Below, piece after piece: positions 39,866 through 46,512 of a DNA stretch of 47,334 nt; position 1 is the stretch's first letter; the number at the start of each line of letters is the position of its first letter. This DNA is from a virus. Where the stretch lies: IMG/VR virus record IMGVR_UViG_3300017971_000386, positions 1 to 47,334 of that record; one strand, given 5' to 3'. The position numbers and the translations under genes were made by a program. A model generated the notes under the pieces. That model worked only from the letters and a program-made list of their open reading frames with translations, did no database searches and had not been told where the DNA came from.

Positions 39866-40450
39866 CTAGCCAACAAGACCTAGCCAAGCGACGACGCTTT
39901 CCGCAAGATGCCAGCGATCGCCTCAAGCGATCCGCGAGCCATCACCTGCCGGTACACGGCGCGGCCAAACACACGACACGATCGGTGAGGCCGAGACAGC
40001 CAGCCCGCACGACGACAAGCGCGCCCCGCAACTCACGGGGCAACCTGCGAAGAACCTCGGCCAAGGTCTCAAGGCGAAGACACCGCGTGAGGCGGGGGTT
40101 CACAACTCTGCCCAGTCACGTATCGGTCGGTCAGGCTTCACCGGGAGAAGCTACTCCGCCCAGCACGGCAACGCGTCCGGCTGGAGTACGGGGGGAGGTT
40201 GCACCGCATAGACCTCCGCGCAGAAAGCGGTGCCATTCAACATCGAGCGCGATGCAGTGCCAGAGCCGCCAACCTGCAAACCGTGGAGAGCCTAGCGCTC
40301 GCCAGATCCGCCGGAGGAGACAGCCGGTGACAAACCACGGTCCCTGCCCCACAAGCGAGACGGGAGTCGGTTGGTTCAATACATGGGCAACGAAGGTAAA
40401 GCTGCACCGCGTGGATGCTCGACTAGGATGGTGGGACACCCGAGAGGAAA
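39866..40450 (+). ncRNA. Possible large structured non-coding RNA
   Basis: About 585 bases without a convincing gene, between the boxA and the first leader element. Visible pairings: 39917-39922/39928-39933; GGCCGAG 39990-39996 with 40057-40063 enclosing the hairpin 40024-40029/40037-40042; an interleaved pair at 40195-40200/40213-40218 and 40202-40208/40228-40234, which would form a pseudoknot; and ACCGTGG 40281-40287 with 40336-40342. Stems of six or seven pairs are expected by chance in a stretch of this length, so this remains a candidate. An open frame from 39985 exists but is Arg/Ser/Pro-rich and has no ribosome site. Confidence 0.4.
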
Positions 40451-40451
40451 T

Positions 40452-40549
40452 CGAATACGCGACCGCGCTACAAAAGAGTGGGTCGCGTAAGCCGTGCCGT
40501 GGTGGGCACGACCTGACGAGACAGCTACTCTCGATCCAAGAGAAGGAGG
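40452..40549 (+). promoter_or_regulatory. Structured 5' leader element, copy A
   Basis: TCGAA is followed by stem 1 (40459-40465 with 40482-40488), then stem 2 CGTG/CACG (40494-40497, 40508-40511) around the constant loop CCGTGGTGGG, then CTGACGA (40514-40520) and the AAGGAGG ribosome site (40543-40549). It precedes the gene at 40555. Three further copies keep this order with different stem sequences. Confidence 0.65.
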
Positions 40550-40554
40550 ACTTT

Positions 40555-40746
40555 ATGTCTACATTCACAAAAGGCGCATACAAGGCACACATCGTTCGGG
40601 AAATCTACGCGGGTGCAACCAAGGTTGTCCGCAAGGTATCGAAGGATGGGATCACCAAGGCGGTCCTGCAAGAGGTCGTCGACACGTACGAGAACCTGAA
40701 GCTCAAGAAGGTGGGCAAGGGCGAGTACGCGATCCTCGTGTCCTAG
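40555..40746 (+). CDS. Small protein with KAHIVREI domain, behind leader A
   Basis: A 63-residue product. The whole protein aligns by eye with the end of the protein at 40848: KGAYKAHIVREIYAG versus KGALKAHVVRAIFAG, and VDTYENLKLKK versus VETYENLKIKK. A compact alpha/beta domain, basic. Unknown function; duplication of both the gene and its leader suggests regulatory or dosage importance. Confidence 0.6.
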   Translation: MSTFTKGAYKAHIVREIYAGATKVVRKVSKDGITKAVLQEVVDTYENLKLKKVGKGEYAILVS

Positions 40747-40754
40747 ACGCCAAG

Positions 40755-40842
40755 TCGAAACGCTCCGCCCATGTGCGGGGCGTACGTCCACCGTGGTGGG
40801 TGGGCGCTGACGAGACAGCCACTCGATGGAGAACGAAGGAGG
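40755..40842 (+). promoter_or_regulatory. Structured 5' leader element, copy B
   Basis: TCGAA, stem 1 of nine pairs (40760-40768 with 40775-40783), stem 2 CGTCCA/TGGGCG (40785-40790, 40801-40806) around the constant loop CCGTGGTGGG, CTGACGA (40807-40813), and AAGGAGG (40836-40842). Precedes the gene at 40848. Confidence 0.7.
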
Positions 40843-40847
40843 ACGTT

Positions 40848-41381
40848 ATGAGTAAGAGCAAGAAGAGCAAGACCGGTCTGCAGTACTTCGCAAAGGTCAA
40901 GGGTCAGCGCGGCTACCTCGCGTTCAACGTCGAGGAGTGCGAGACCTGTGGTGGGACGACGCAAGCGGCAAACGCCGTCAACCTCCACGAGACCGCCAAG
41001 AAGCTGCAGTCGTTGGGGATGACGAAGTGGGATGGCTCACTTCCCCCAGAAGCGTGGTACGACGATGAGTCGAACCAGTGCAAGTGTGAACTGTGTGACG
41101 TTGATGAACCCACAAAGGAGGAAACTATGACTACGACCAAAAAGACCAACAGCAAGAGCAAGAAGACCAGCAGCAAGAAGACCGCGAAGAGCAACCCCAA
41201 TTTCCACAAGGGCGCGCTCAAGGCCCACGTGGTTCGGGCTATCTTCGCCGGTGAAACCTCGATCGTTCGGGAAGTCGACGAAGACGGCGTGATCAAGACC
41301 GTCTTTGCCGAGCTTGTCGAAACCTACGAGAACCTGAAGATCAAGAAGGGCAAGAAGCAGTGGACCCTTCTGGTCGCGTAG
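40848..41381 (+). CDS. Cysteine-containing protein fused to a KAHVVRAI domain
   Basis: A 177-residue product. Residues 1-92 are basic then contain CETCGG and CKCELC, a possible zinc site. Residues 94-117 are a Lys/Ser/Thr linker, and the last 60 residues are a paralogue of the protein at 40555. Inside, ATG 41127 has its own AAAGGAGG, so the last 84 residues may also be made as a separate protein. This looks like two genes joined by loss of a stop codon. Confidence 0.6.
   Translation: MSKSKKSKTGLQYFAKVKGQRGYLAFNVEECETCGGTTQAANAVNLHETAKKLQSLGMTKWDGSLPPEAWYDDESNQCKCELCDVDEPTKEETMTTTKKTNSKSKKTSSKKTAKSNPNFHKGALKAHVVRAIFAGETSIVREVDEDGVIKTVFAELVETYENLKIKKGKKQWTLLVA
41127..41381 (+). CDS. Internal start product: KAHVVRAI-domain protein
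   Basis: ATG 41127 lies in frame within the preceding gene, 8 bases after AAAGGAGG. The product would be 84 residues: a Lys/Ser tail and the full domain also coded at 40555. The strong site argues that this form is made; the longer fusion may be made as well. Confidence 0.45.
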   Translation: MTTTKKTNSKSKKTSSKKTAKSNPNFHKGALKAHVVRAIFAGETSIVREVDEDGVIKTVFAELVETYENLKIKKGKKQWTLLVA

Positions 41382-41388
41382 GATCAAG

Positions 41389-41465
41389 TCGAATCGCCCC
41401 GCGCATCTGGGGCGACGTCGCACCGTGGTGGGTGCGGCCTGATGATGACAGCCAAACGAAGGAGG
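41389..41465 (+). promoter_or_regulatory. Structured 5' leader element, copy C
   Basis: TCGAA, stem 1 TCGCCCC/GGGGCGA (41394-41400, 41409-41415), stem 2 GTCGCA/TGCGGC (41417-41422, 41433-41438) around CCGTGGTGGG, CTGATGA (41439-41445), AAGGAGG (41459-41465). Precedes a 20-residue open frame at 41470. Confidence 0.7.
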
Positions 41466-41469
41466 ACAC

Positions 41470-41532
41470 ATGGGCGAGATCAAGATGGTCTTTGACTACA
41501 TCGTAAGCGTGGTGATCGGTTGGACCCTGTAG
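41470..41532 (+). CDS. Twenty-residue hydrophobic peptide behind leader C
   Basis: ATG 41470 follows an ideal AAGGAGGACAC. The peptide MGEIKMVFDYIVSVVIGWTL is mostly hydrophobic and could sit in the membrane. Having the same leader as full-size genes suggests it is translated: either a functional peptide or a leader peptide for the gene at 41545. Confidence 0.4.
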   Translation: MGEIKMVFDYIVSVVIGWTL

Positions 41533-41544
41533 AAGGAGGACAGT

Positions 41545-41736
41545 ATGAACGCACCGAAGAAGCAGCAGGACGTGACAGTGTACCGTGACCACCAGAGTGG
41601 GGTCGGGTATTCGTATCAGGTCTACATCGACGGCGAAGCGATGGGGAGCTATCTGGAGAGCGACGAAGAGCTTCAGCAAATCGTCGGTCCCGACTTCGAC
41701 TTTGAAGCCGATGTTGTTCAGGGCCTGAGCTACTAG
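41545..41736 (+). CDS. Hypothetical small acidic protein
   Basis: Sixty-three residues behind AAGGAGGACAG. VTVYRDHQSGVGYSYQVYID forms a likely beta-hairpin, followed by an acidic helix (ESDEELQQIVG). No family recognised. Confidence 0.55.
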   Translation: MNAPKKQQDVTVYRDHQSGVGYSYQVYIDGEAMGSYLESDEELQQIVGPDFDFEADVVQGLSY

Positions 41737-41752
41737 AAAGAAGGAGGACACT

Positions 41753-42136
41753 ATGAAAGCGAAGAACGGACGGAAGCGATTGGAGAAGTACCTGAGTGTG
41801 CAGCAGTACAAGGCGCTGAGTCGCCTGTGCAAGGGCGAGGAGCGCGAGTACTTCGCCGAGATGTTGGATGAACTCGCGACCCGCGTCGAGACCATGCCGA
41901 AGATCTACGAGCAAGACGGCAAGGGCGACGACGCGATCGTGTACCTGCACTACTTCACCGGCGGGTACGACTGGTACATCACCGAGATCAGCGGCGACGA
42001 AGGCTTCGGCCTGTGCTGCATCTTCGAGCGTGAGCTTGGGTACGTGAGCATTCCCGAGCTGACCAAGGTGGGTGCCGAGTTGGATCTGCACTGGACCCCG
42101 AAGCGTCTGGGCGACGTCAAGCCCTGCGCAGTCTAA
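41753..42136 (+). CDS. DUF2958-like protein
   Basis: A 127-residue product behind AAGGAGGACAC. AIVYLHYFTGGYDWYITEI, then GLCCIFERELGYVSIPEL and LDLHWTPKRLGDV follow the DUF2958 pattern of phage and plasmid proteins (a 'FF...W..TE', 'ELGY.S..EL', 'ER/DLHF' order). Function of the family is unknown. Confidence 0.7.
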   Translation: MKAKNGRKRLEKYLSVQQYKALSRLCKGEEREYFAEMLDELATRVETMPKIYEQDGKGDDAIVYLHYFTGGYDWYITEISGDEGFGLCCIFERELGYVSIPELTKVGAELDLHWTPKRLGDVKPCAV

Positions 42137-42218
42137 TCCGAAATGCCCCGCGCATCTGGGGCATATGCTCGACCGTGGTGGGCGAGCACTGATGAGGAAG
42201 CCAAACGAAAGAAGGAGG
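42137..42218 (+). promoter_or_regulatory. Structured 5' leader element, copy D
   Basis: CCGAA, stem 1 ATGCCCC/GGGGCAT (42143-42149, 42158-42164), stem 2 TGCTCG/CGAGCA (42166-42171, 42183-42188) around the constant loop preceded by one A, CTGATGA (42189-42195), AAGGAGG (42212-42218). Precedes the gene at 42224. Stems 1 of copies C and D have the same loop but exchanged outer pairs. Confidence 0.7.
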
Positions 42219-42223
42219 ACACT

Positions 42224-43300
42224 ATGACTACGAGCAAGAAAGCAACCAACCGGAAGAAGCAGGTCAAGGCCAAGAGCAGCAAGCCCAAGGTGGGTGACTA
42301 CGTTGTGCTGAGTTCGGGCAACGATGGAGACGTGTACCGTGTTGCAGGCAAGCCGGACGAAGGCGGTCTGTGGAAGCTGAGCAAGATCGGCTACACTTGG
42401 GGCGACAAGTACAAAGCGGTCGAAGACTTCGAGGTTATCACCCAGTCGCACCAGTTCAGCTATCAGCACAAGCTCGTGACCCTGACCAAGGTGGGCGAGA
42501 CCACGAGCGAAGGCGTTGTGGTCCTGACCAACACCGTGACCGCGAGCATCGGTGACGAGATCAAAGACATCAACACCAAGTGGCTGACCCGCCGCACCAA
42601 CGCGATCCCCTGCCCCGAGTGCAGCAGTGGGTACGGGCACACCAACAGCGACGGCGAAGCGAAGAAGTGTCCTGCCTGTACGCACAAGGCAGCGACAGCG
42701 ATTGCGAAGGTCGCGCTCGAAGCGCAGGTGTCCGAGATCAACGACGTCGATCTGATCTCGGTCTCCGCCCCGCGTCGGCCTGAGCAGTGCAGCTTCAAGC
42801 TCAAGGTGGGCGAGTACGTGTACAGCTGTGAGAAGGACGGACCGTACAGCTACGGCACCGAGTATACGTACGAACGGAAGGCGAACTACAGCCGCAGCAC
42901 GCAGCCGAGCTGCAAGAGCCTGAAGGGTCTGCTCTCAAGCATCAAGCGCGACATCGCGAAGAAGGCCGAGCAGGAAGAGGAACGCGCAGCACGTAACGCC
43001 AAACGGGCGCAGGAAGCGAAAGAGCTGAGCGACGTCATCGGTCGCGAGACGGAGAGCAGCTATCGGGCGAACCTGACCAAGACGGTGCAGGTCGACCGCG
43101 ACGAATCCGACGAGTACACGATCGAGATCGAGAAGCTCACGGCTGACAAGGCGAAGGAACTGATCGCCCTGCTCAAGACCGGCGGCTTCATCAAGGACGA
43201 AGAGCTTGGTCAGCAGTGCAGCCACAAGAGCTGCAAGCGTTGGGTCTTCGCCGAGAGCGGCAAGTGCTTCATCCACGAAGACGACGAAGACGACGAGTAG
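42224..43300 (+). CDS. Hypothetical zinc-finger protein behind leader D
   Basis: A 358-residue product. Basic N-terminal tail (MTTSKKATNRKKQVK, like the product started at 41127), then KVGDYVVLSSGNDGDVYRV, possibly an SH3-like barrel. IPCPECSSGYGHTNS and KKCPACTHK make a four-Cys zinc finger in the middle (DnaJ-like spacing), a coiled coil follows, and the end has CSHKSCKRW with an acidic tail. Function unknown; the shared basic tail and leader tie it to the 40555-41381 genes. Confidence 0.6.
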   Translation: MTTSKKATNRKKQVKAKSSKPKVGDYVVLSSGNDGDVYRVAGKPDEGGLWKLSKIGYTWGDKYKAVEDFEVITQSHQFSYQHKLVTLTKVGETTSEGVVVLTNTVTASIGDEIKDINTKWLTRRTNAIPCPECSSGYGHTNSDGEAKKCPACTHKAATAIAKVALEAQVSEINDVDLISVSAPRRPEQCSFKLKVGEYVYSCEKDGPYSYGTEYTYERKANYSRSTQPSCKSLKGLLSSIKRDIAKKAEQEEERAARNAKRAQEAKELSDVIGRETESSYRANLTKTVQVDRDESDEYTIEIEKLTADKAKELIALLKTGGFIKDEELGQQCSHKSCKRWVFAESGKCFIHEDDEDDE

Positions 43301-43313
43301 AAAGGAGACCCTG

Positions 43314-43517
43314 ATGGGTGTGTTCAACAAGAAGAACATGCTGACCGCCGCCGCGCTTCTGGCGGCGAGTGAGCAACGCAAGAAGCGAACCGCGTCCGCT
43401 CCGCCCCCTCGACCCCAGAAGGGTGGGGGCGGCTGCGCGACGTGCGTCGTGTACACGGTGATCGGTGCGCTTGCAGCGATCCTTTTTCTGGCAGCGATTA
43501 CGGGAGGATGGAAATGA
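43314..43517 (+). CDS. Small membrane protein
   Basis: Sixty-seven residues behind AAAGGAGACC. A basic, Pro/Gly-rich first half is followed by GCATCVVYTVIGALAAILFLAAI, one membrane segment close to the C-terminus, so a tail-anchored protein. Function unknown. ATGA overlap with the next gene. Confidence 0.55.
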   Translation: MGVFNKKNMLTAAALLAASEQRKKRTASAPPPRPQKGGGGCATCVVYTVIGALAAILFLAAITGGWK

Positions 43518-43756
43518 CTAAGAAGAAGGAAGAGACCAACAGCGAGTTTGTGTGCAGGTTGATGGATTACTCAAAAGGAGGGGCGTTGACACAGCTGTTC
43601 ATCTTGAAGGCAATGGAGTACTACGCCAAGGACGTTGAAGCTATGGGAGAAGACGATTGGCCGAAGGGTCATCTGATCAACCTCGACGCGTGGAAACGCG
43701 TGGCGACAGACGTACTCCAAGGATTGGAGGAGCACTATGAAAAACAACTTGGCTGA
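43514..43756 (+). CDS. Hypothetical phage protein
   Basis: Eighty residues from ATG 43514 overlapping the previous stop. Helical, with ALTQLFILKAMEYYAKDVEA and LINLDAWKRVATDVLQGLEE, a pattern I have seen in small conserved phage proteins of unknown function that often pair with replication genes. Overlaps the next gene by 20 bases. Confidence 0.6.
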   Translation: MTKKKEETNSEFVCRLMDYSKGGALTQLFILKAMEYYAKDVEAMGEDDWPKGHLINLDAWKRVATDVLQGLEEHYEKQLG

Positions 43757-44063
43757 CCCGCTACCGTTCGGACCTTGGAAGAAGGCACTGTTCGACGAGT
43801 TCAGAACCCGACGAAGAAAGGAGAGCGACATGGCATTGACGACAGGACTGGAGTGGGACATGCGCGAGATCAACACCCGCGAACTGGGTCAGAGGCAGCG
43901 CATCGATGACAGCCACGTGTGGGCGCGGATCTGGATCTGCCCAGACACCTGCGACTACATCTGCCAGATCACCTGCAGCGATCGGATCCTGCAGGAGGGG
44001 CGGGCGGTCTGCTTCGGCGAAGCCGTGCAGCTGATCGAAGCGCTGTACCGTTGCGTGAGCTAG
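43737..44063 (+). CDS. Hypothetical cysteine-containing protein with two in-frame starts
   Basis: A 108-residue product from ATG 43737 behind GGAGGAGC. A second ATG at 43830 behind AAAGGAGAGC would give 77 residues (ALTTGLEWDMREI...). The later part has CPDTCDYICQITC, four closely spaced cysteines. The first 31 residues are basic and may be a separate short peptide now joined in frame. Function unknown. Confidence 0.5.
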   Translation: MKNNLADPLPFGPWKKALFDEFRTRRRKESDMALTTGLEWDMREINTRELGQRQRIDDSHVWARIWICPDTCDYICQITCSDRILQEGRAVCFGEAVQLIEALYRCVS

Positions 44064-44075
44064 AAGGAGGAGGAC

Positions 44076-44291
44076 ATGGCACGACGCCAAACGGAAGAGG
44101 TGAAGAAGTTCCTGCGGATCGGCAAGCGTCGACTGTATGAGGTGCGCGTGATGGGCGTGTTCGTCGGTCACCGTGAAGGCAGCGACGCCACGATCCGCAA
44201 GCAGGTGAAGGACACGTACAACACCAACGCGGTGCGCCTGAAGAAGGTGTGGGAAGTAGAAAGGAGAGGACGCGATGGAAGTGAAGATTAG
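44076..44291 (+). CDS. Hypothetical small basic protein
   Basis: Seventy-one residues behind AAGGAGGAGG. Arg/Lys-rich throughout with short strands (LYEVRVMGVFVGHREG). A nucleic-acid-binding role would suit the charge; no family recognised. Overlaps the next gene by 17 bases. Confidence 0.55.
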   Translation: MARRQTEEVKKFLRIGKRRLYEVRVMGVFVGHREGSDATIRKQVKDTYNTNAVRLKKVWEVERRGRDGSED

Positions 44292-44871
44292 CAAGATGAC
44301 CGGCAAGCTGTACGGGGTCGATGCAGTGAACACTAGCCCGCTCGACAATGGGTGGTGTCGGTCGATGGAGTTGGTGCCGGACGCCGACCACGTCTGCGTC
44401 GAGTGCTTCAGCTTCGCGATGCTGCGAGGCAGTCGCAAGAACTGCAGAGCATCGTGGGCGAAGAACGGCGAGGTGCTTAGCGAAGGACCGCTCAAGTTCG
44501 TGCCGTTCTTCCATACGTTCCTTGGTCGCTTCAATGGACACGGGGAACTGATCAACCGACAGCACGCGGCGAACCTGTGCACCATCGCCCGCCACAATCC
44601 GCAGACGCGATTCGCGCTGTGGACGAAGCGCGTGGATCTGGTCAAGCGGCTGCGTCGCCCGAAGAACATGTGGCTGATCTACAGCAACCCCAGAATCGAC
44701 GCGCCGATGGAGAAGCCGCCGCGCCCGTTCGACAAGGTGTTCAACGTCGTGCGGAGCGACGGCCCGTACGCGGACCGCATCAACTGCGGGCCGTGCAAGT
44801 GTGTGGAGTGTGAGCGTTGCTACTCTGAAGGGTGCGACGTTATTTTTGAAGCGCTGAAGAAGCGCAGCTAG
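44275..44871 (+). CDS. Gp88-like cysteine-rich phage protein
   Basis: A 198-residue product behind AAAGGAGAGG. The order KMTGKLYGVDAVNTSPLDNGWC, HVCVECFS, SRKNCRASW, HGELINRQHAANL, TRFALWTKR and INCGPCKCVECERCY is that of the phage family known as Gp88, which has a conserved Cys set that could hold a metal or an Fe-S cluster. It was described from mycobacteriophages but occurs widely. Function unknown. A radical SAM gene lies two genes downstream. Confidence 0.65.
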   Translation: MEVKISKMTGKLYGVDAVNTSPLDNGWCRSMELVPDADHVCVECFSFAMLRGSRKNCRASWAKNGEVLSEGPLKFVPFFHTFLGRFNGHGELINRQHAANLCTIARHNPQTRFALWTKRVDLVKRLRRPKNMWLIYSNPRIDAPMEKPPRPFDKVFNVVRSDGPYADRINCGPCKCVECERCYSEGCDVIFEALKKRS

Positions 44872-44881
44872 GAGGACGACT

Positions 44882-45649
44882 ATGAACATGGTATGGATGA
44901 ACGAACTTAGTGCACTGGAAGCGAAGCGCAACCGTGAAGGGCTGACGGATCTGGAGAAGCAGCGTCATGCTGAGCTGCACCGTCTGCTCGACGAGGAGAA
45001 GGAGAAGGAACAGCAGGAGCTGAAGGCTGTGATCAAGGCCGAGTCCAACGTCGTGCCCGATGATCAGGCCGCAAGCGTCGAGCTGAAGAGCACGCCGATC
45101 GTGTGCGACAATACCCTGCCCGCTGACCTGCAGAACCCGAACAAGGAGGAGACTCCCGAAGGCATCGAGCATATCGGCACGATCCAGATCGCTGCGCAGG
45201 ACATCGAGCCGCAGCTGCACGATGTGCAGTACGGCATCAAGTCGCAGATGGGCAAGCTCGTGGCTGTGATGTTCGCCATGAACAAGAGGATCAAAGAACT
45301 CGAAGAGAAGGTCGACAGCGCCAAGGTGACCGAAGAGGATGCGCTGCACAATGCGATCGTCGAAGCGCTTGAGAACAGTCACCCGCTGCAGCGCAAGATC
45401 GAGGCGTCTGTGGAGAAAGAAGTGGACTATGCGATCGACAACATAAGTTGGGGAGACGTGTTCTACAACAACAGCATCGAGGACTACGTCGACATAGACA
45501 ACATTGCCGACAAGGTCGTCGATAACGTGGACTGGACCGACATCTGCCGCGACACGCTCAGCGACATGGACATGTCCGAGTACGTGGGCGACATCGACGA
45601 GATCACCGGCAAGGTGGTCGACGCGATCGTTGAAAAGCTGACCAACTAG
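44882..45649 (+). CDS. Long acidic coiled-coil protein
   Basis: A 255-residue acidic product behind GGAGGACGAC. The N-terminal 50 residues form a charged coiled coil (LEKQRHAELHRLLDEEKEKEQ). The C-terminal half has short repeats of DNIxW/VDNVDWxDI type and ends VVDAIVEKLTN. No catalytic motif. Possibly a scaffold or a binding partner of its neighbours. Confidence 0.55.
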   Translation: MNMVWMNELSALEAKRNREGLTDLEKQRHAELHRLLDEEKEKEQQELKAVIKAESNVVPDDQAASVELKSTPIVCDNTLPADLQNPNKEETPEGIEHIGTIQIAAQDIEPQLHDVQYGIKSQMGKLVAVMFAMNKRIKELEEKVDSAKVTEEDALHNAIVEALENSHPLQRKIEASVEKEVDYAIDNISWGDVFYNNSIEDYVDIDNIADKVVDNVDWTDICRDTLSDMDMSEYVGDIDEITGKVVDAIVEKLTN

Positions 45650-45662
45650 AAAGGAGCACTGC

Positions 45663-46457
45663 ATGAGTTTGATATATGAACCCCGTGGTAAGGCGAGGGA
45701 GTACAGCCCCCTCGCCTTGAACCTGTACACCGGATGCAAGCACGCGTGCCGGTACTGCTACGCGCCGAGCATCATGCGACAGAAGCTGCACGTGTGGGCG
45801 AAGAACATGAAGATCAGGGGCGGCGACGAGAAGTCGCTGCTCAATTCGCTCGACCGCGAGGCGGCACGCATGGCAGGCGACAAGCGTGACATCCTGCTGA
45901 GCTTCATGACTGACCCGTACTGTACCCCAGAAGCAGCAGCCACGACGCGAAAGGCGCTGACCATTCTGGAGGCGCACAAGCTGCGGGTGCAGGTGTTGAC
46001 CAAAGCACCGAGCAGGGCGAAGGCTGACTTCGACATCATCGCCCGCAACGGTTGGAAGATGGCGACGACGCTCGGCTTCTACAGCAAAGCGAAAGCGAAG
46101 CAGTGGGAGCCGTACGCGGACAGCCCGCTCGTGCGGATCAACGCGATGAAGGAAGCAGCATCGCAAGACATCTTCACGTGGGTGAGCGCGGAGCCCATCA
46201 TCTTTCCAGAGGAAGGGCTGAAAGCGATCAAGGCTCTGGCCGGATACATCGACCTGATCAAGATCGGCAAGCTCAACCATAACAAGGCGCTTGAGTCCCG
46301 CGTCGACTGGGGCAAGTTCCTCGGCGATGCGGAGGCGCTGCTGCACGGGACGTACACGCGGTGGTACGTCAAGAAGGATCTGGAGAAGCACCGCAACACA
46401 GACAAGCTCGATGGTCAGTTGACCTTCGAGGAGTTGGAGAAGTTCGGCAGCGTGTGA
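45663..46457 (+). CDS. Radical SAM protein, SPL-related
   Basis: A 264-residue product behind AAAGGAGC. The Fe-S motif is C25-x3-C29-x2-C32 in LYTGCKHACRYCYAP, with LSFMTDPYCTPEA and LRVQVLTKAPSRA typical of the spore-photoproduct-lyase-like radical SAM group. TWVSAEPIIFPEEGLKAI follows the barrel strands. The substrate is unknown: relatives in phages have been linked to nucleic-acid modification or repair, but nothing here decides it. Confidence 0.8.
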   Translation: MSLIYEPRGKAREYSPLALNLYTGCKHACRYCYAPSIMRQKLHVWAKNMKIRGGDEKSLLNSLDREAARMAGDKRDILLSFMTDPYCTPEAAATTRKALTILEAHKLRVQVLTKAPSRAKADFDIIARNGWKMATTLGFYSKAKAKQWEPYADSPLVRINAMKEAASQDIFTWVSAEPIIFPEEGLKAIKALAGYIDLIKIGKLNHNKALESRVDWGKFLGDAEALLHGTYTRWYVKKDLEKHRNTDKLDGQLTFEELEKFGSV

Positions 46458-46512
46458 GCGACGGGAGACGCGAGCAGCTGACCTTTAACCTTTTGGAAAC
46501 GGAGGAAGTAAA

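Noticed and set aside
40405-40445. Fifth leader copy (CTCGAC...GGTGGG...CGAG)
   Set aside because: It has the GGTGGG word and short complementary ends but lacks the full constant loop, CTGAYGA and a following gene.
39985-40554. Open frame upstream of the 40555 gene, in the same frame
   Set aside because: Arg/Ser/Pro-rich non-protein-like sequence without a ribosome site; the gene starts at ATG 40555 behind AAGGAGG.
39866-40554. tRNA genes in the non-coding region
   Set aside because: No T-arm word with matching acceptor stem was found; GTTCA words at 40109 and 40375 lack the rest of the cloverleaf.
42189-42216. CTGAYGA followed by GAA in the leaders, resembling the hammerhead ribozyme core
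   Set aside because: No stem can form between the two words in any copy, and the GAA is part of the ribosome site.
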